A stretch of 64,000 nucleotides of DNA from Vallitaleaceae bacterium 9-2 (GCA_038396585.1 CP121691.1:310001-374000), one strand, 5' to 3'; positions 27,706 through 37,049 are shown, numbered from the stretch's first letter. Program-made: numbers and translations. Notes: generated by a model not told the origin, from the sequence alone.

Positions 27706-28950
27706 ATGAAAAAACTTAAAAGGATAGAACCTACCAAAGGAGAAAATAAAAAGTTGAAGGTTGCTGCGTATTGTAGGGTTAGTACAAAATTTGAAAGCCA
27801 GCAAAGTAGCATTGATTTACAAATATCTAATTATAAAACGATCATACAAAGTAATCCTCACTGGGAATACGCAGGAGTTTATTTTGATTATGGCAGTGGA
27901 CTAAGGCAAAAAGGTCGTTCTAATTTGGAGAACATGATAAATAAGGCTTGTTCTGGTGAAATTGATTACATTCTTACCAAATCTCTCAGTAGATTATCTA
28001 GGAATGTTTTAGATACATTAATTATCATAAGAAAATTAAAAGAAAGGGGCATTAATATGTATTTTGAAAATGAAAACCTAAACTCAATTGAAGATGAAGC
28101 AGAATTTGCAATCACTCTTAGTGGCGTTCTAGCTCAGGAAGAAATCAGAAATCTTAGCGAAAATATTCAATGGGGCTATCAAAGGAAGTTTGAAAAAGGG
28201 GACATATTTACCAAGTATAAAAATTTTATGGGTTACAAATGTGAAAACGGCAATTTAGTTATTGTACCTGAGCAAGCAGAAGCCGTGAAAACAATATTTA
28301 ATCTATATTTAGATGGAATGACATTACAGCAGATAAAAGAGCAGTTAGAAAGCCAGCAAATCAAAACTGCTACGGGAAAAGATATTTGGGCAACTTATGT
28401 TATCCAGAAGATGCTTAAAAATGAGAAGCATAAAGGGTGTACCATGTTTCAGAAAACTTATACTGAAGATTATATTACTGGAAAAAGAAAAGTGAATCAT
28501 GGAGAGAGGGCAAAATATTATATAGAAGATACGCATCCTGCTATTGTATCAAAAGATATATTTAATAGAGTACAAGAGGAAATGAAACGTCGCGAAAGAA
28601 TTGTGCGTTATGATGATGGAAGTATAGAAGTGTCAAAGAGCAAATTTAATAGCAAGTACATACTAGGCAATTTATTAGTATGTGGGGATTGTGGTGCATC
28701 CTATCGTAGAAGAACGGAACGTGGCAAAGTGTTATGGAGATGTGCTACAAGAATTGAAAAGGGCAAAGATAAGTGTGGATTATCCCCTACGATAAATGAA
28801 GAATGGTTAAAAGAACAGCTCTCAGAGCTGATTTGTGATGGCACTTATGATGAAAGTCTAGTGAAGAGTAAGGTTGATAGAATTGAAGTTTATGATGGAC
28901 ATATTTTAGTTAAAGGATATGCTGGGGAAAGTATAAAGGTTTGTTTATAG
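27706..28950 (+). CDS. Large serine recombinase (integrase)
   Basis: The 414-residue protein has an N-terminal resolvase domain with catalytic Ser26 (AAYCRVSTKFESQQSS) and the Arg-containing segment TKSLSRLSRN, a recombinase domain (about 170-290; GYKCENGNLVIVPEQAEAVKTIF) and a zinc beta-ribbon (LLVCGDCGASYRRR...WRCATR). It is on the short side for large serine integrases but no domain is missing. It lies just inside the displaced rlmD terminator, as expected for an integrase next to an att site, and is the only complete site-specific recombinase in the island, so it may act on all modules. ATG 27706 follows AAAGGG. Confidence 0.92.
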   Translation: MKKLKRIEPTKGENKKLKVAAYCRVSTKFESQQSSIDLQISNYKTIIQSNPHWEYAGVYFDYGSGLRQKGRSNLENMINKACSGEIDYILTKSLSRLSRNVLDTLIIIRKLKERGINMYFENENLNSIEDEAEFAITLSGVLAQEEIRNLSENIQWGYQRKFEKGDIFTKYKNFMGYKCENGNLVIVPEQAEAVKTIFNLYLDGMTLQQIKEQLESQQIKTATGKDIWATYVIQKMLKNEKHKGCTMFQKTYTEDYITGKRKVNHGERAKYYIEDTHPAIVSKDIFNRVQEEMKRRERIVRYDDGSIEVSKSKFNSKYILGNLLVCGDCGASYRRRTERGKVLWRCATRIEKGKDKCGLSPTINEEWLKEQLSELICDGTYDESLVKSKVDRIEVYDGHILVKGYAGESIKVCL

Positions 28951-29024
28951 TGAAACAAGAAACTGGAGATAAAATTCTCAGGAATCGTGGTAAACCAAGA
29001 AGTGGACTACTATGAATAGTAAAA

Positions 29025-29107
29025 TAGGAGTAGGGTGTCTTCCCTGCTCCTATGAACGAAAGGCCAAAACTAAAGCTGTCGATATAGTTGAGGGTTTTAG
29101 TTTTGGC
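29025..29107 (+). terminator. Two hairpins downstream of the recombinase gene
   Basis: Hairpin 1: TAGGAGTAGGG (29025-29035) with CCCTGCTCCTA (29042-29052), one wobble pair. Hairpin 2: GCCAAAACTAAA (29063-29074) with TTTAGTTTTGGC (29096-29107), followed by an AT-rich but not pure T tail. They may terminate the recombinase transcript or mark an element boundary. The flanking 28951-29240 stretch holds no gene. Confidence 0.5.
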
Positions 29108-29161
29108 ATTACATTATTTTTAAACATACTGTAAAATTATGTATAAACCACTGATTTACTG

Positions 29162-29190
29162 TTGAATATTGTTTGGAAAAGATATACAAT
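29162..29190 (+). promoter_or_regulatory. Predicted promoter of the defence operon
   Basis: TTGAAT (29162-29167) and TACAAT (29185-29190) at 17-base spacing, followed by a short dyad AACAA-TG-TTGTT (29197-29208) near the expected start of transcription. It would drive the five tightly packed genes to 34876. Confidence 0.55.
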
Positions 29191-29239
29191 TATACCAACA
29201 ATGTTGTTTTTATTGTTGTTCTATTTAGGAGGTATAATT

Positions 29240-29479
29240 GTGCTGTCAGTTAATGAATTATTAGATATTGCAAAGCGTGAAATTATAAACCTCAAGGCCG
29301 GTGAGATTTTCCTTGTTCGTGATTTATTTAAAGGTTACCAATGGAATAGAATTTCTCGTAGCGACCGACTCCTCCTGGGCACCTTATTTCTCAACTATAT
29401 CAAAAGTAATGATATAAGCGTTGTCCCGATTGAAAAGACTTCATCTGGGCAGCAGAGATATAAATGTCTTTACAAATAA
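29240..29479 (+). CDS. DUF1413-like small protein
   Basis: The 79-residue protein (LSVNELLDIAKREI, LKAGEIFLVRDLFKGYQWNRIS, SDRLLLGTLFLNYI) resembles the DUF1413 family of small proteins from Bacillota and their mobile elements; assignment is from memory. Function unknown. GTG 29240 is chosen because AGGAGGT lies seven bases upstream. It is the first gene of the defence operon, 23 bases before the Abi gene, so it could be a regulator or accessory factor. Confidence 0.7.
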   Translation: MLSVNELLDIAKREIINLKAGEIFLVRDLFKGYQWNRISRSDRLLLGTLFLNYIKSNDISVVPIEKTSSGQQRYKCLYK

Positions 29480-29502
29480 TTGCCGTTGGGAGGAATTATA
29501 AT

Positions 29503-30300
29503 ATGTCTAAAATTACTCAAATTGAAAAAGGGATTTTTATGAAGCTGTTTAACAGAAGTGGCTATGTATTAGATTTTTCTACAAATGATTTTGATGTGTT
29601 TACATTAGAAAGTGTTGGCATTGCGTTATGCGAAACTTACAAACAATCTAAAGGTAAATCGTTAATGGCTTATATTAGTGAAGCAGCAGAAGATGATATT
29701 ATAAAATTATTAAAAGATTTATTAGAATATTATGAAGCACATTTTGAATATGAAATTGAAAATGATGATGACTATTCAAAAGTATATAAGCGATGTAAAG
29801 ATATAATGGAACGTCTCTTATATAATAAAAGTCCGCTTACCCCTGTTGCAGTGAATTTGAAAGAGAAATTCTCAAGTGAATATCTTTCTACACAAATTGA
29901 TTTAATGTTAAAAATGCAGTCTGAAAATCCAACAGAAGCAATTGGAAAAACTAAGGAATTGGTTGAAAGCTGTTGTAAAACAATCCTCGATGAAAATGAA
30001 ATTGAATGGGATAAGAACTGGGATGTAGGACAGTTGACTGGTGAAACAGTTAAGCTTCTTAAACTTATGCCTAAAGATATACCTGATACGGCACCTGCAG
30101 CTAATGAGATGAAAGCTATTTTAGGAAACTTACGTGGGATAGCTACAAACTTGGCGGCACTACGTAATCCGTATGGCAGTGGACATGGTAAAAGTGCAAC
30201 TTACAAAGGTCTTGAAGAACGCCATGCCAAACTTGCTGTAGGTAGTAGTATCACTCTGGTTAGTTTCCTTTGGGATACTCATGAGAGGAGATGTATTTAA
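29503..30300 (+). CDS. Abortive-infection protein with Abi_C-type HEPN domain
   Basis: The 265-residue protein ends in a region like the Abi_C (abortive infection C-terminus) family: NPTEAIGKTKELVESCCKTIL followed by LAALRNPYGSGHGKS. The R-x6-H motif RNPYGSGH matches HEPN ribonucleases, which in phage defence cleave RNA and stop growth. The N-terminal 110 residues are helical and unassigned. AGGAGGAA-type Shine-Dalgarno precedes ATG 29503. It overlaps the next gene by 20 bases. Confidence 0.78.
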   Translation: MSKITQIEKGIFMKLFNRSGYVLDFSTNDFDVFTLESVGIALCETYKQSKGKSLMAYISEAAEDDIIKLLKDLLEYYEAHFEYEIENDDDYSKVYKRCKDIMERLLYNKSPLTPVAVNLKEKFSSEYLSTQIDLMLKMQSENPTEAIGKTKELVESCCKTILDENEIEWDKNWDVGQLTGETVKLLKLMPKDIPDTAPAANEMKAILGNLRGIATNLAALRNPYGSGHGKSATYKGLEERHAKLAVGSSITLVSFLWDTHERRCI

Positions 30301-31591
30301 AGCAGTGGAGCGAATTAGTGAAATAACCAAACGTGATATCCTTGATTTATTTCAAAATGGAATTGAACGTGATATAGACATATTGTTTGAAACAGAAAAA
30401 GCTACCTATTGCTATTATGGACGGCTTGAAGAAATTGAATTTTTGGAAAGATTATATGATTTAAATAGTATACCTAGTTTAGATTCGAGATTTTCAGATG
30501 CAAAAGGTGATATTTGGCAACACACAGTAAATAATGACGACTATCCTTTTTGCTGGGTTTTCGAAGATGAGCGCTTTGAATTAAAAGACGGAAGTGATGA
30601 AAAATACTTGAAATTTATCTGTGAGATATTTCATCCTGCTGTTAGGTATGAAAAAGGATATTGGAAAGAATTTCTTGATGAAATTAATAAATTATTGCAA
30701 AATGACGGGTATGAAATTTATACTGAAAAAAAGATATCTAACCGTGATATCTATGGGTGGAGAGTGTTTAATCCTAAAGAAAACAAATTATTTATTCCAT
30801 ACTCACTGCGTAATCAAAAAGGTTTAAAAAATAAAAAAATATCTATTAAAATGATTGCAAGGAATCAAATCTATCAGTTATTAGAAAAATACAATAATAC
30901 TTATCGAGAAACAAATGAAACTGGTTGGAACTATGATATTACAACTAGTGAAGAAGTTTTTAATGATATTCGTCAGTTTTATATACCTAAATGTTATAAT
31001 GAAAAAAACCAGTACATAGAAACTTCCAACCTAGAAGAGTTTGTGCTCCACAGTTCCCCGTATTGTGTGATAGATATGATAGAGTTTTTCGAGAAATATA
31101 ATTCTGACTCTGATTTTGAAGTGCAAGTTAATGCAATATTAAGGCTAAATAATATTGATTTAAAGCTTATCAACGGTAAATTTGAAAGTTTATTTAATAG
31201 TCAATTAGAAAGCGTTATGATAGCACCAATACAAGAAACTGGACTGAAAGAGTTAATTCAAGAATCTACAAAATATTATGATGATGGTAATGTCAAAATT
31301 GCGGTTGAAAAGCTTTGGGACGCTTTTGAAAGGTTAAAGACATATTATTTTCCGACTTTAGATAAAAAGAAATCTACAAATAAAATTATTAAGGATATTG
31401 CTGGCGATAAAAAACCATATATTGATGTATTTGAAAAAGAATTTTTTGAACTTACTGCGATAGGAAATAACTTTAGAATTCGTCATCATGAAACTAACAA
31501 AATAGATATAGAAGACAATAGGCATTATGATTATTTCTATAAGCGTTGCCTGTCGTTGGTTTCACTTGCAATTCAATATTTGTGCGATTAA
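30281..31591 (+). CDS. AbiJ-like protein with C-terminal HEPN domain
   Basis: The 436-residue protein has an N-terminal module starting VERISEITKRDILDLF, typical of AbiJ N-terminal domains, and a C-terminal HEPN-like domain (about 330-436) with VEKLWDAFERLKTYYF and the motif GNNFRIRHHETNK, matching the conserved IRH segment of AbiJ HEPN domains. Probable role: RNA-targeting abortive infection. The start overlaps the Abi gene; the stop lies 19 bases before gajA, so all appear cotranscribed. A combined function with Gabija is a hypothesis. Confidence 0.75.
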   Translation: MRGDVFKAVERISEITKRDILDLFQNGIERDIDILFETEKATYCYYGRLEEIEFLERLYDLNSIPSLDSRFSDAKGDIWQHTVNNDDYPFCWVFEDERFELKDGSDEKYLKFICEIFHPAVRYEKGYWKEFLDEINKLLQNDGYEIYTEKKISNRDIYGWRVFNPKENKLFIPYSLRNQKGLKNKKISIKMIARNQIYQLLEKYNNTYRETNETGWNYDITTSEEVFNDIRQFYIPKCYNEKNQYIETSNLEEFVLHSSPYCVIDMIEFFEKYNSDSDFEVQVNAILRLNNIDLKLINGKFESLFNSQLESVMIAPIQETGLKELIQESTKYYDDGNVKIAVEKLWDAFERLKTYYFPTLDKKKSTNKIIKDIAGDKKPYIDVFEKEFFELTAIGNNFRIRHHETNKIDIEDNRHYDYFYKRCLSLVSLAIQYLCD

Positions 31592-31610
31592 CTGTTTGGA
31601 GGAAAACATA

Positions 31611-33344
31611 ATGGAACTAAAACATCTTATTATAAAGAATTTTAGAAACTTTGAAAATCTGAATATAGATTTATCAAATAGAAACATTATTTTTGGTCTT
31701 AATGATATAGGAAAAAGTAATTTTTTAGCAGCATTACGTTTCCTACTTGACCGTAATTTTCGTAAAAATGGATTTATAGATTCAGATTTTTACAATAAAG
31801 ACATAACCAAAGAAATTATAATTACACTTGAAGTAAAAGTTTCTGATGAAGAAGATGACGAAGATAGCAAAAAAATATTTAAAATGATGAAGGGTGCTAT
31901 TGATTCTAAATCCGATAGAGTATTTTTTCAACTTAAAACTACTTTTGATAGCGAGAAATCCGTAGGAGAACCAACGATGTTTTGGGGAATAGATGTTAAT
32001 AATCTTGAGGATATTCCAAGTAGACAGTCATATTTTGAAATTGATAAGTACATCAATGTTATATATATAGATTCATCAATTAGGCTTGAAAGTACCTTTA
32101 AACAATATTCTAGGGAGATATTTAGAAAAGAATCGTCTTTAGAAGCTGATGAACGTAAAAAATTAGTTAATAATATAGATAAATTGAACTCATGTGTATC
32201 TAAACTAAATGCAATTAAAGGACTTAAATCTGATTTGGTTAAAGAGTATAAGAAATTTCGAAATGAAAAGGGGTTTAAAATAGCAATTAAATCTGAAATT
32301 GAGATTGATAATCTACATGATAAATTGACTCCATTTATATTGGATGATGAATGCAAAACATATCCTACTGCCGGTGATGGTCGAAAAAAAATATTATCTT
32401 ACACATTATTAACACTTGAAAACAGAAGAAAAGAAGATGAAATGATAAATGTGTTTCTTGTTGAAGAATTGGAAAATCATTTACATAGATCTATGCAATT
32501 GTCTCTTTCATATGAAATTTTTTCGGATAATCTATTTAAGTATTTGTTTTTAACAACACATTCATCTCTTATTGTAAGTCAGATGGATCAAGTAAATCTA
32601 ATTAAATTAGTTAAAGAATGTGCCGTTGTTGGTAAGTCATTTGCATACTTTGTTCCAAGTGATTATAAAAAATTAAAACAAAAACTTAATCAGAATTTAG
32701 CAGAAGCGATTTATGCTGATGTTGTTCTTTTAGTAGAAGGACCATCTGAAAAAACATTATTTGAAAGAATTTTGTACGATAAATGTGAGAGATATGAAAG
32801 CCTTGGTGGATATATTCTCGAAGTTGAAGGTATTAATTTTAAAGAGTATTATGATGTGTTAATTGCTTTAGGAATAGATGTGATTATAAGAACTGATAAT
32901 GATTTGAAATTGTATGAAAAAACAAGTAAAGCAAATCTTTTAGGGGTAAATAGATGTTTGAATTTATTAGGAAAAGAAAAGAAATCTAATATTATTATAG
33001 ATAATGTTTCAAATTATAAAACAAATATATCTATACAAATCGATAAAAAAAGAGAAATTTTTGACCAAAAATATCCTAATATGATTAAAAACTTTACGAA
33101 GAAGAATATTTACTTATCACGGGTAGACTTAGAAAATGATTTATACGAAGCTATACCTAATGTAATGGATAATTTGTCAAAAGAAAATAATAGTTCCATG
33201 ACTGGAGTTGATTATCTTCAAACAGCCAAACTGAAAAATATGATTAAATTATGTCAAAAATTAAATAAACAAAACGTTAATTCTATATATAACCATGATA
33301 GGTTTGAGTGCTTGAGAAAGCTGGTGGAATTATGTTGCCAGTAG
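31611..33344 (+). CDS. gajA: Gabija protein GajA, OLD-family ATP-dependent nuclease
   Basis: The 577-residue protein has an N-terminal ABC/OLD-type ATPase domain (Walker A FGLNDIGKSNF at 28-38; VFLVEELENHLHRS as Walker B; TTHSS switch) and a C-terminal TOPRIM nuclease domain (acidic Glu near 375 in LLVEGPSEK, DxD near 428-430 in RTDNDLK). Length matches characterised GajA of about 578 residues. Known GajA nicks DNA and is activated when NTPs are depleted. GGAGG precedes ATG 31611. Together with the overlapping helicase gene it forms a Gabija anti-phage pair. Confidence 0.9.
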   Translation: MELKHLIIKNFRNFENLNIDLSNRNIIFGLNDIGKSNFLAALRFLLDRNFRKNGFIDSDFYNKDITKEIIITLEVKVSDEEDDEDSKKIFKMMKGAIDSKSDRVFFQLKTTFDSEKSVGEPTMFWGIDVNNLEDIPSRQSYFEIDKYINVIYIDSSIRLESTFKQYSREIFRKESSLEADERKKLVNNIDKLNSCVSKLNAIKGLKSDLVKEYKKFRNEKGFKIAIKSEIEIDNLHDKLTPFILDDECKTYPTAGDGRKKILSYTLLTLENRRKEDEMINVFLVEELENHLHRSMQLSLSYEIFSDNLFKYLFLTTHSSLIVSQMDQVNLIKLVKECAVVGKSFAYFVPSDYKKLKQKLNQNLAEAIYADVVLLVEGPSEKTLFERILYDKCERYESLGGYILEVEGINFKEYYDVLIALGIDVIIRTDNDLKLYEKTSKANLLGVNRCLNLLGKEKKSNIIIDNVSNYKTNISIQIDKKREIFDQKYPNMIKNFTKKNIYLSRVDLENDLYEAIPNVMDNLSKENNSSMTGVDYLQTAKLKNMIKLCQKLNKQNVNSIYNHDRFECLRKLVELCCQ

Positions 33345-34876
33345 ATAAAGAAACCAGAGAAAAAATTTTAGACTGTAAAGGTAATATTGTTATTAGTGCT
33401 AGTGCAGGAACTGGTAAAACTTATACAACAGTAGCAAGAATATTAAGGGATATAGAGAACAACAAAACCTTTAGAACCTTTGCTGCAATTACTTTTACTA
33501 GGAAAGCGGCTAAAGAAATTGCAAACCGTCTTGGAATAAATCGAGCTGATGGTTTTGTGGGTACTAATGATAATTTTGTCTGGACTGAAATCATTCAACC
33601 CTTTATGTATGATGTTTATGGCCGTGATTTTAAAAAGAAAATAAATCCAGATTATGGCGATGCAAACCAAATAGAAACTTTTGATGAAGGCATTGAGAAA
33701 ATTCGTGAAACTGGCTTTATGTGTAAATTTAATGATAATCACGAGAACTTTGCCTTTCAGTTGGCATTAGATATATTAAAAAAATCCCACTCAGCTAGTA
33801 GATATATGAAATCAAAATATTTTAGGATATATATTGATGAATATCAAGATAGTGATATAGATATGCATTCATTTTTTATTTATCTAAGTGATGAATTAAA
33901 AATACCATTGTTTGTAGTAGGTGATATTAAGCAATCAATATACGGGTGGCGTGGGGCATATTGTGATGGATTTAAAAGTTTCTTTGATAAAGATGGCTTT
34001 AATTTATTTAAGCTGTGGCATAATTTTAGGTCTAATAAGGCGATACAGAATTACTCAAATATTTTTATGGAATCAGTTAGAGAACAATATACTAAAATTA
34101 ACTTTAACGAGGAAGTTATTTTATATCAGTATAATAATCAAAATAATGCGTGTAGCTACATAAAAAAGTGGATCGATGCAGGTAAAAAATGTGCGATACT
34201 TAGCTTTAGTAATGCCGATGCAAAATCTTGGAGTGATTTTTTAAATCAAGCTGGGGTTAATTTTGTTTATGTTCCACAAGCGCCTCTTGATGATACAAAA
34301 CTTGAAAGTGAACATATTTGGATTGCTAGAGGAATTGCCAACTATGTGATGGCAAAGAGATATAGCGAGTATGATTTCAAAGATGAAATTCCAATTCCAG
34401 ATAATTATAAAATATCAATACTAAAAAGTAAATTAATGAATATTAGCGACAATATAGGAAAAAATGAGGATTTTTTCAAGGCAAGTTACGAATTGTACTC
34501 ATATCTTAGCTACGATGAGGTAACAGAGAAAGTAAAAAATGAAGTAGAAAAACTTTATGAGACAGTAACCGATGAAGAATATATACCAAGCTACAATTCC
34601 GATAGTTATTTATTAACCTCCGGAACTATACATTCATCTAAAGGTTTAGAATTTAGTCAAGTAATTATAAATGCAGGTAATTACAACTTCAACAATGATG
34701 GTATAAAATATTTGCATTATGTTGCTGTGTCAAGACCTGAAGATAGACTGTTAGTTTTAGCTGAGCGAGGATATTATGCAAGAAGGTATTTAGGATACAT
34801 AGATGAAGCAATTAGTGATTTAAACAAAATCGGAAATGAAGTTGTTAGAGATGACATTATAAGTTTAGTAAAATAA
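33332..34876 (+). CDS. gajB: Gabija protein GajB, UvrD-like helicase
   Basis: The 514-residue SF1 helicase overlaps gajA by 13 bases. Motifs: ASAGTGKTYTT (I), ITFTRKAAKEIA (Ia), YIDEYQDSD (II), VVGDIKQSIYGWRGA (III), TIHSSKGLEFSQV (V) and YVAVSRPEDRL (VI). It is shorter than PcrA and has the compact 1B/2B layout usual for GajB. In Gabija, GajB acts with GajA in sensing DNA ends and completing defence. ATG 33332 follows GGTGG. Confidence 0.9.
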   Translation: MLPVDKETREKILDCKGNIVISASAGTGKTYTTVARILRDIENNKTFRTFAAITFTRKAAKEIANRLGINRADGFVGTNDNFVWTEIIQPFMYDVYGRDFKKKINPDYGDANQIETFDEGIEKIRETGFMCKFNDNHENFAFQLALDILKKSHSASRYMKSKYFRIYIDEYQDSDIDMHSFFIYLSDELKIPLFVVGDIKQSIYGWRGAYCDGFKSFFDKDGFNLFKLWHNFRSNKAIQNYSNIFMESVREQYTKINFNEEVILYQYNNQNNACSYIKKWIDAGKKCAILSFSNADAKSWSDFLNQAGVNFVYVPQAPLDDTKLESEHIWIARGIANYVMAKRYSEYDFKDEIPIPDNYKISILKSKLMNISDNIGKNEDFFKASYELYSYLSYDEVTEKVKNEVEKLYETVTDEEYIPSYNSDSYLLTSGTIHSSKGLEFSQVIINAGNYNFNNDGIKYLHYVAVSRPEDRLLVLAERGYYARRYLGYIDEAISDLNKIGNEVVRDDIISLVK

Positions 34877-34928
34877 AAAATTTATAGCTGCAAAATAAAA
34901 TTGAATCAAATAATTGTGCCGAATAAAG

Positions 34929-34960
34929 CTTTCAAGTAGCAATTATTTGAAAGTTTTATT
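34929..34960 (+). terminator. Probable terminator of the Gabija operon
   Basis: CTTTCAA (34929-34935) pairs with TTGAAAG (34947-34953), followed by TTTTATT; flanks extend the stem imperfectly. Confidence 0.55.
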
Positions 34961-34989
34961 GTGCACGATTTTTACCAATTATTAAAAAT

Positions 34990-35332
34990 ATACATATGAA
35001 GAATCTGAAATAATCCGTATTGCTCGTGAAGCATATGAGGAAGAAGAACGTAGAAATTGTTTGTTGAAGTTCAAAAAACAATTGAGTTAACAAACGTTGC
35101 TTCGAATTATGATACTGCATGCAAAATAAGAGCTTATATTGCTGCTGTTGAAGCAAGTATAACAAAAGAAACTTTAGATGATCAAACGGTCCAGTGGATC
35201 GATTGGGCTAAGAAAAAAGCTGATTGTTATGATCCTACTGTAGCTAGAAATGATGAGTATTTTGGAAAGCGTGAACACAAAAAAAGTGAAAATGAAAAGG
35301 CTCTGAAAAAAAGTGGCTACAGGTGGTAATAC
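34990..35332 (+). pseudogene. Decayed gene, C-terminal remnant
   Basis: Two frames join across a shift near 35055: an upstream piece reading EESEIIRIAREAYEEEERR and a downstream piece of 90 codons from TTG 35057 containing YDTACKIRAYIAAVEA and VQWIDWAKKKADCYDP. Sequences like the second piece occur at the C-terminus of hypothetical or transposon-linked proteins in Bacillota, but I cannot name the family. No start site or ribosome binding site remains, so it is treated as a relic. Confidence 0.55.
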
Positions 35333-35425
35333 AAGTCCATATTATGTTCATTTAAGTCACACGTAGGTAAATAGTAATTGTGTGTTAAAATACAGGAAGA
35401 GATAACTTTAAGGGAGAAAAAGTTA

Positions 35426-36784
35426 ATGAAACTACTAATTGAAGAATGGGCCGAAAATAATCTAAATGACAATGCATTTGAAATGATGAAAGAAGCAGTT
35501 ATGTGTTATAAAATAGGTGTCTATAGAGCCGCATATCTAATGTCATATTTAGCCTTTAAGTTGACGATAAGAGAAAGGTTGCTTTCATCAAACTCAAAAC
35601 CTGATAGCATAAGTGAGGCATCTTGGAATGATGAAGTTATATCAGTTTTAAGAAATGATGATAAATGGGAAGATTGCATTAATAAAATGGTAAACACCGC
35701 TCCTGATAACAACAAAACATGTTTAGGTAAAATTTTTAAGTTTTCAAACAGAGAAAAGGTAAAGAATAATTATGAAACATGGAAATACATACGACATAGT
35801 TGTGCACATGGAAAAGAAGAGAATATTTCATCTGCTACTGTAGAACAGTTTTGGAATTATATGCAAAATGATTTATCAGAGTATTATCTATTGGGAGGTG
35901 AAAAATATTTAGCTGATGAGTTATACCGAACTTATAAATATTTCTATTCTCTAAAGCAAATGCACTTAAATAATTTATTAAAGGATATTTCTTCTGTTTA
36001 TAAGGGAGATGCAAAAAAATGTTTTAATACTTTATATACAAAAGAAAAAACATGCTTAACTACAAAACAAAATAATGTTGAGTTTTGGCATGTAGTTTTC
36101 TCTTATCCTGATGAAAATATTTCAGATGGTTTTATTGATTTATTATATGAGCATGATGAGTATTTCTTAGATTGGTATATTAAATATCCTAAATTACTTT
36201 ACATAATGATAAGTAGATACAAGACATTTATTCAAGAACGATTAGCTCAAATTTTGGAAAAAGGGTATTATATTGAACAATATCAATTTTGGAATATTCT
36301 TTGTGATATCTTGCAAATTGACAATAACTTAATAGATCTATATAAAATAACTTCAGACTATAATAAATTGAAAATGATAGAAACAATTAATTCCTTAGAA
36401 CAATCAAAAATTAATATTCTGGAGAAGTATAAAGTATTTAATTTATTGCTTTATAATGCTGGAAAGGATTTGTTTAATAATGATAGTACAGCACAGTGGG
36501 AGTATTATTCTTGGAGTAGTGGAAAAGATGACACTTATATTATTAAGTGCTTTGATTATATTGACTGGGATATGGATTTAATCGAAAAAATGGAGAATAG
36601 TTTTGATTATCTAAAAGAAAATGTTAAAAGCAGATCAAATTTTGATTCAAGGCATAATGGAAATATACGGATTGAAACTTATGAAAAAATCATAAAAAAT
36701 AGTAAAGATAAAATAGAAGAAACATGTAAAAACAGCAATATTGAGTTAGAAAGATTTCAAAATATAAATGAGTTACTTAAATAA
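35426..36784 (+). CDS. HEPN-domain protein, probable defence toxin
   Basis: The 452-residue protein has an N-terminal HEPN-like domain: YKIGVYRAAYLMSYLAFKL (helix 1-2) and the motif YIRHSCAHGKEE with R-x4-H (RHSCAH), near residue 130. The remaining 300 residues are helical and unassigned. HEPN R-x4-6-H proteins are metal-independent RNases of toxin-antitoxin and abortive systems. No antitoxin is adjacent. AAGGGAG precedes ATG 35426. It is the last gene before right-end signature R2. Confidence 0.7.
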   Translation: MKLLIEEWAENNLNDNAFEMMKEAVMCYKIGVYRAAYLMSYLAFKLTIRERLLSSNSKPDSISEASWNDEVISVLRNDDKWEDCINKMVNTAPDNNKTCLGKIFKFSNREKVKNNYETWKYIRHSCAHGKEENISSATVEQFWNYMQNDLSEYYLLGGEKYLADELYRTYKYFYSLKQMHLNNLLKDISSVYKGDAKKCFNTLYTKEKTCLTTKQNNVEFWHVVFSYPDENISDGFIDLLYEHDEYFLDWYIKYPKLLYIMISRYKTFIQERLAQILEKGYYIEQYQFWNILCDILQIDNNLIDLYKITSDYNKLKMIETINSLEQSKINILEKYKVFNLLLYNAGKDLFNNDSTAQWEYYSWSSGKDDTYIIKCFDYIDWDMDLIEKMENSFDYLKENVKSRSNFDSRHNGNIRIETYEKIIKNSKDKIEETCKNSNIELERFQNINELLK

Positions 36785-36840
36785 GCCGATAAAAACCGCA
36801 CTTTCAAATATTATGAAACAAAATGTTAAATGGAAGAGGT

Positions 36841-36972
36841 ATGAATAACTTTTTTAAAAAGAAAGGTGCCGCCAAGAAACCACCAGCTCCCCACGACATT
36901 ATTATTGTCTACTCAAGGCACGTTGAAACGATAATTCTGATGACAAATTGTGGTTTGGAAGACGAAAAATAG
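36841..36972 (+). repeat. Right-end signature R2 with RlmD-like tail in a small ORF
   Basis: Second copy of the shared sequence (GCCGCCAAGAAACCACCAGC from 36868, ATTATTGTCTACTCAAGGCA to 36920). After the shared half the sequence differs from R1 but still encodes an RlmD-like end, HVETIILMTNCGLEDEK. Here the frame is open from ATG 36841 (43 codons; MNNFFKKKGAAKKPPAP). An AGAGG lies only one base before that ATG, which is too close for good initiation, so translation is doubtful. Confidence 0.75.
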
Positions 36973-37012
36973 GGTTTGACCACAACATGCTGTGGTTTTG
37001 GAGCAGTTTTCG

Positions 37013-37049
37013 GGCTTGAAAACGGACAAAAAAGTACCGTTTTTGAGCC
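37013..37049 (+). terminator. Hairpin after R2, possible displaced rlmD terminator
   Basis: GGCTTGAAAACGG (37013-37025) pairs with CCGTTTTTGAGCC (37037-37049) using two wobble pairs. Its position after the RlmD-like tail parallels the terminator after R1. A smaller hairpin ACCACA/TGTGGT lies at 36979-36996. Confidence 0.55.
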
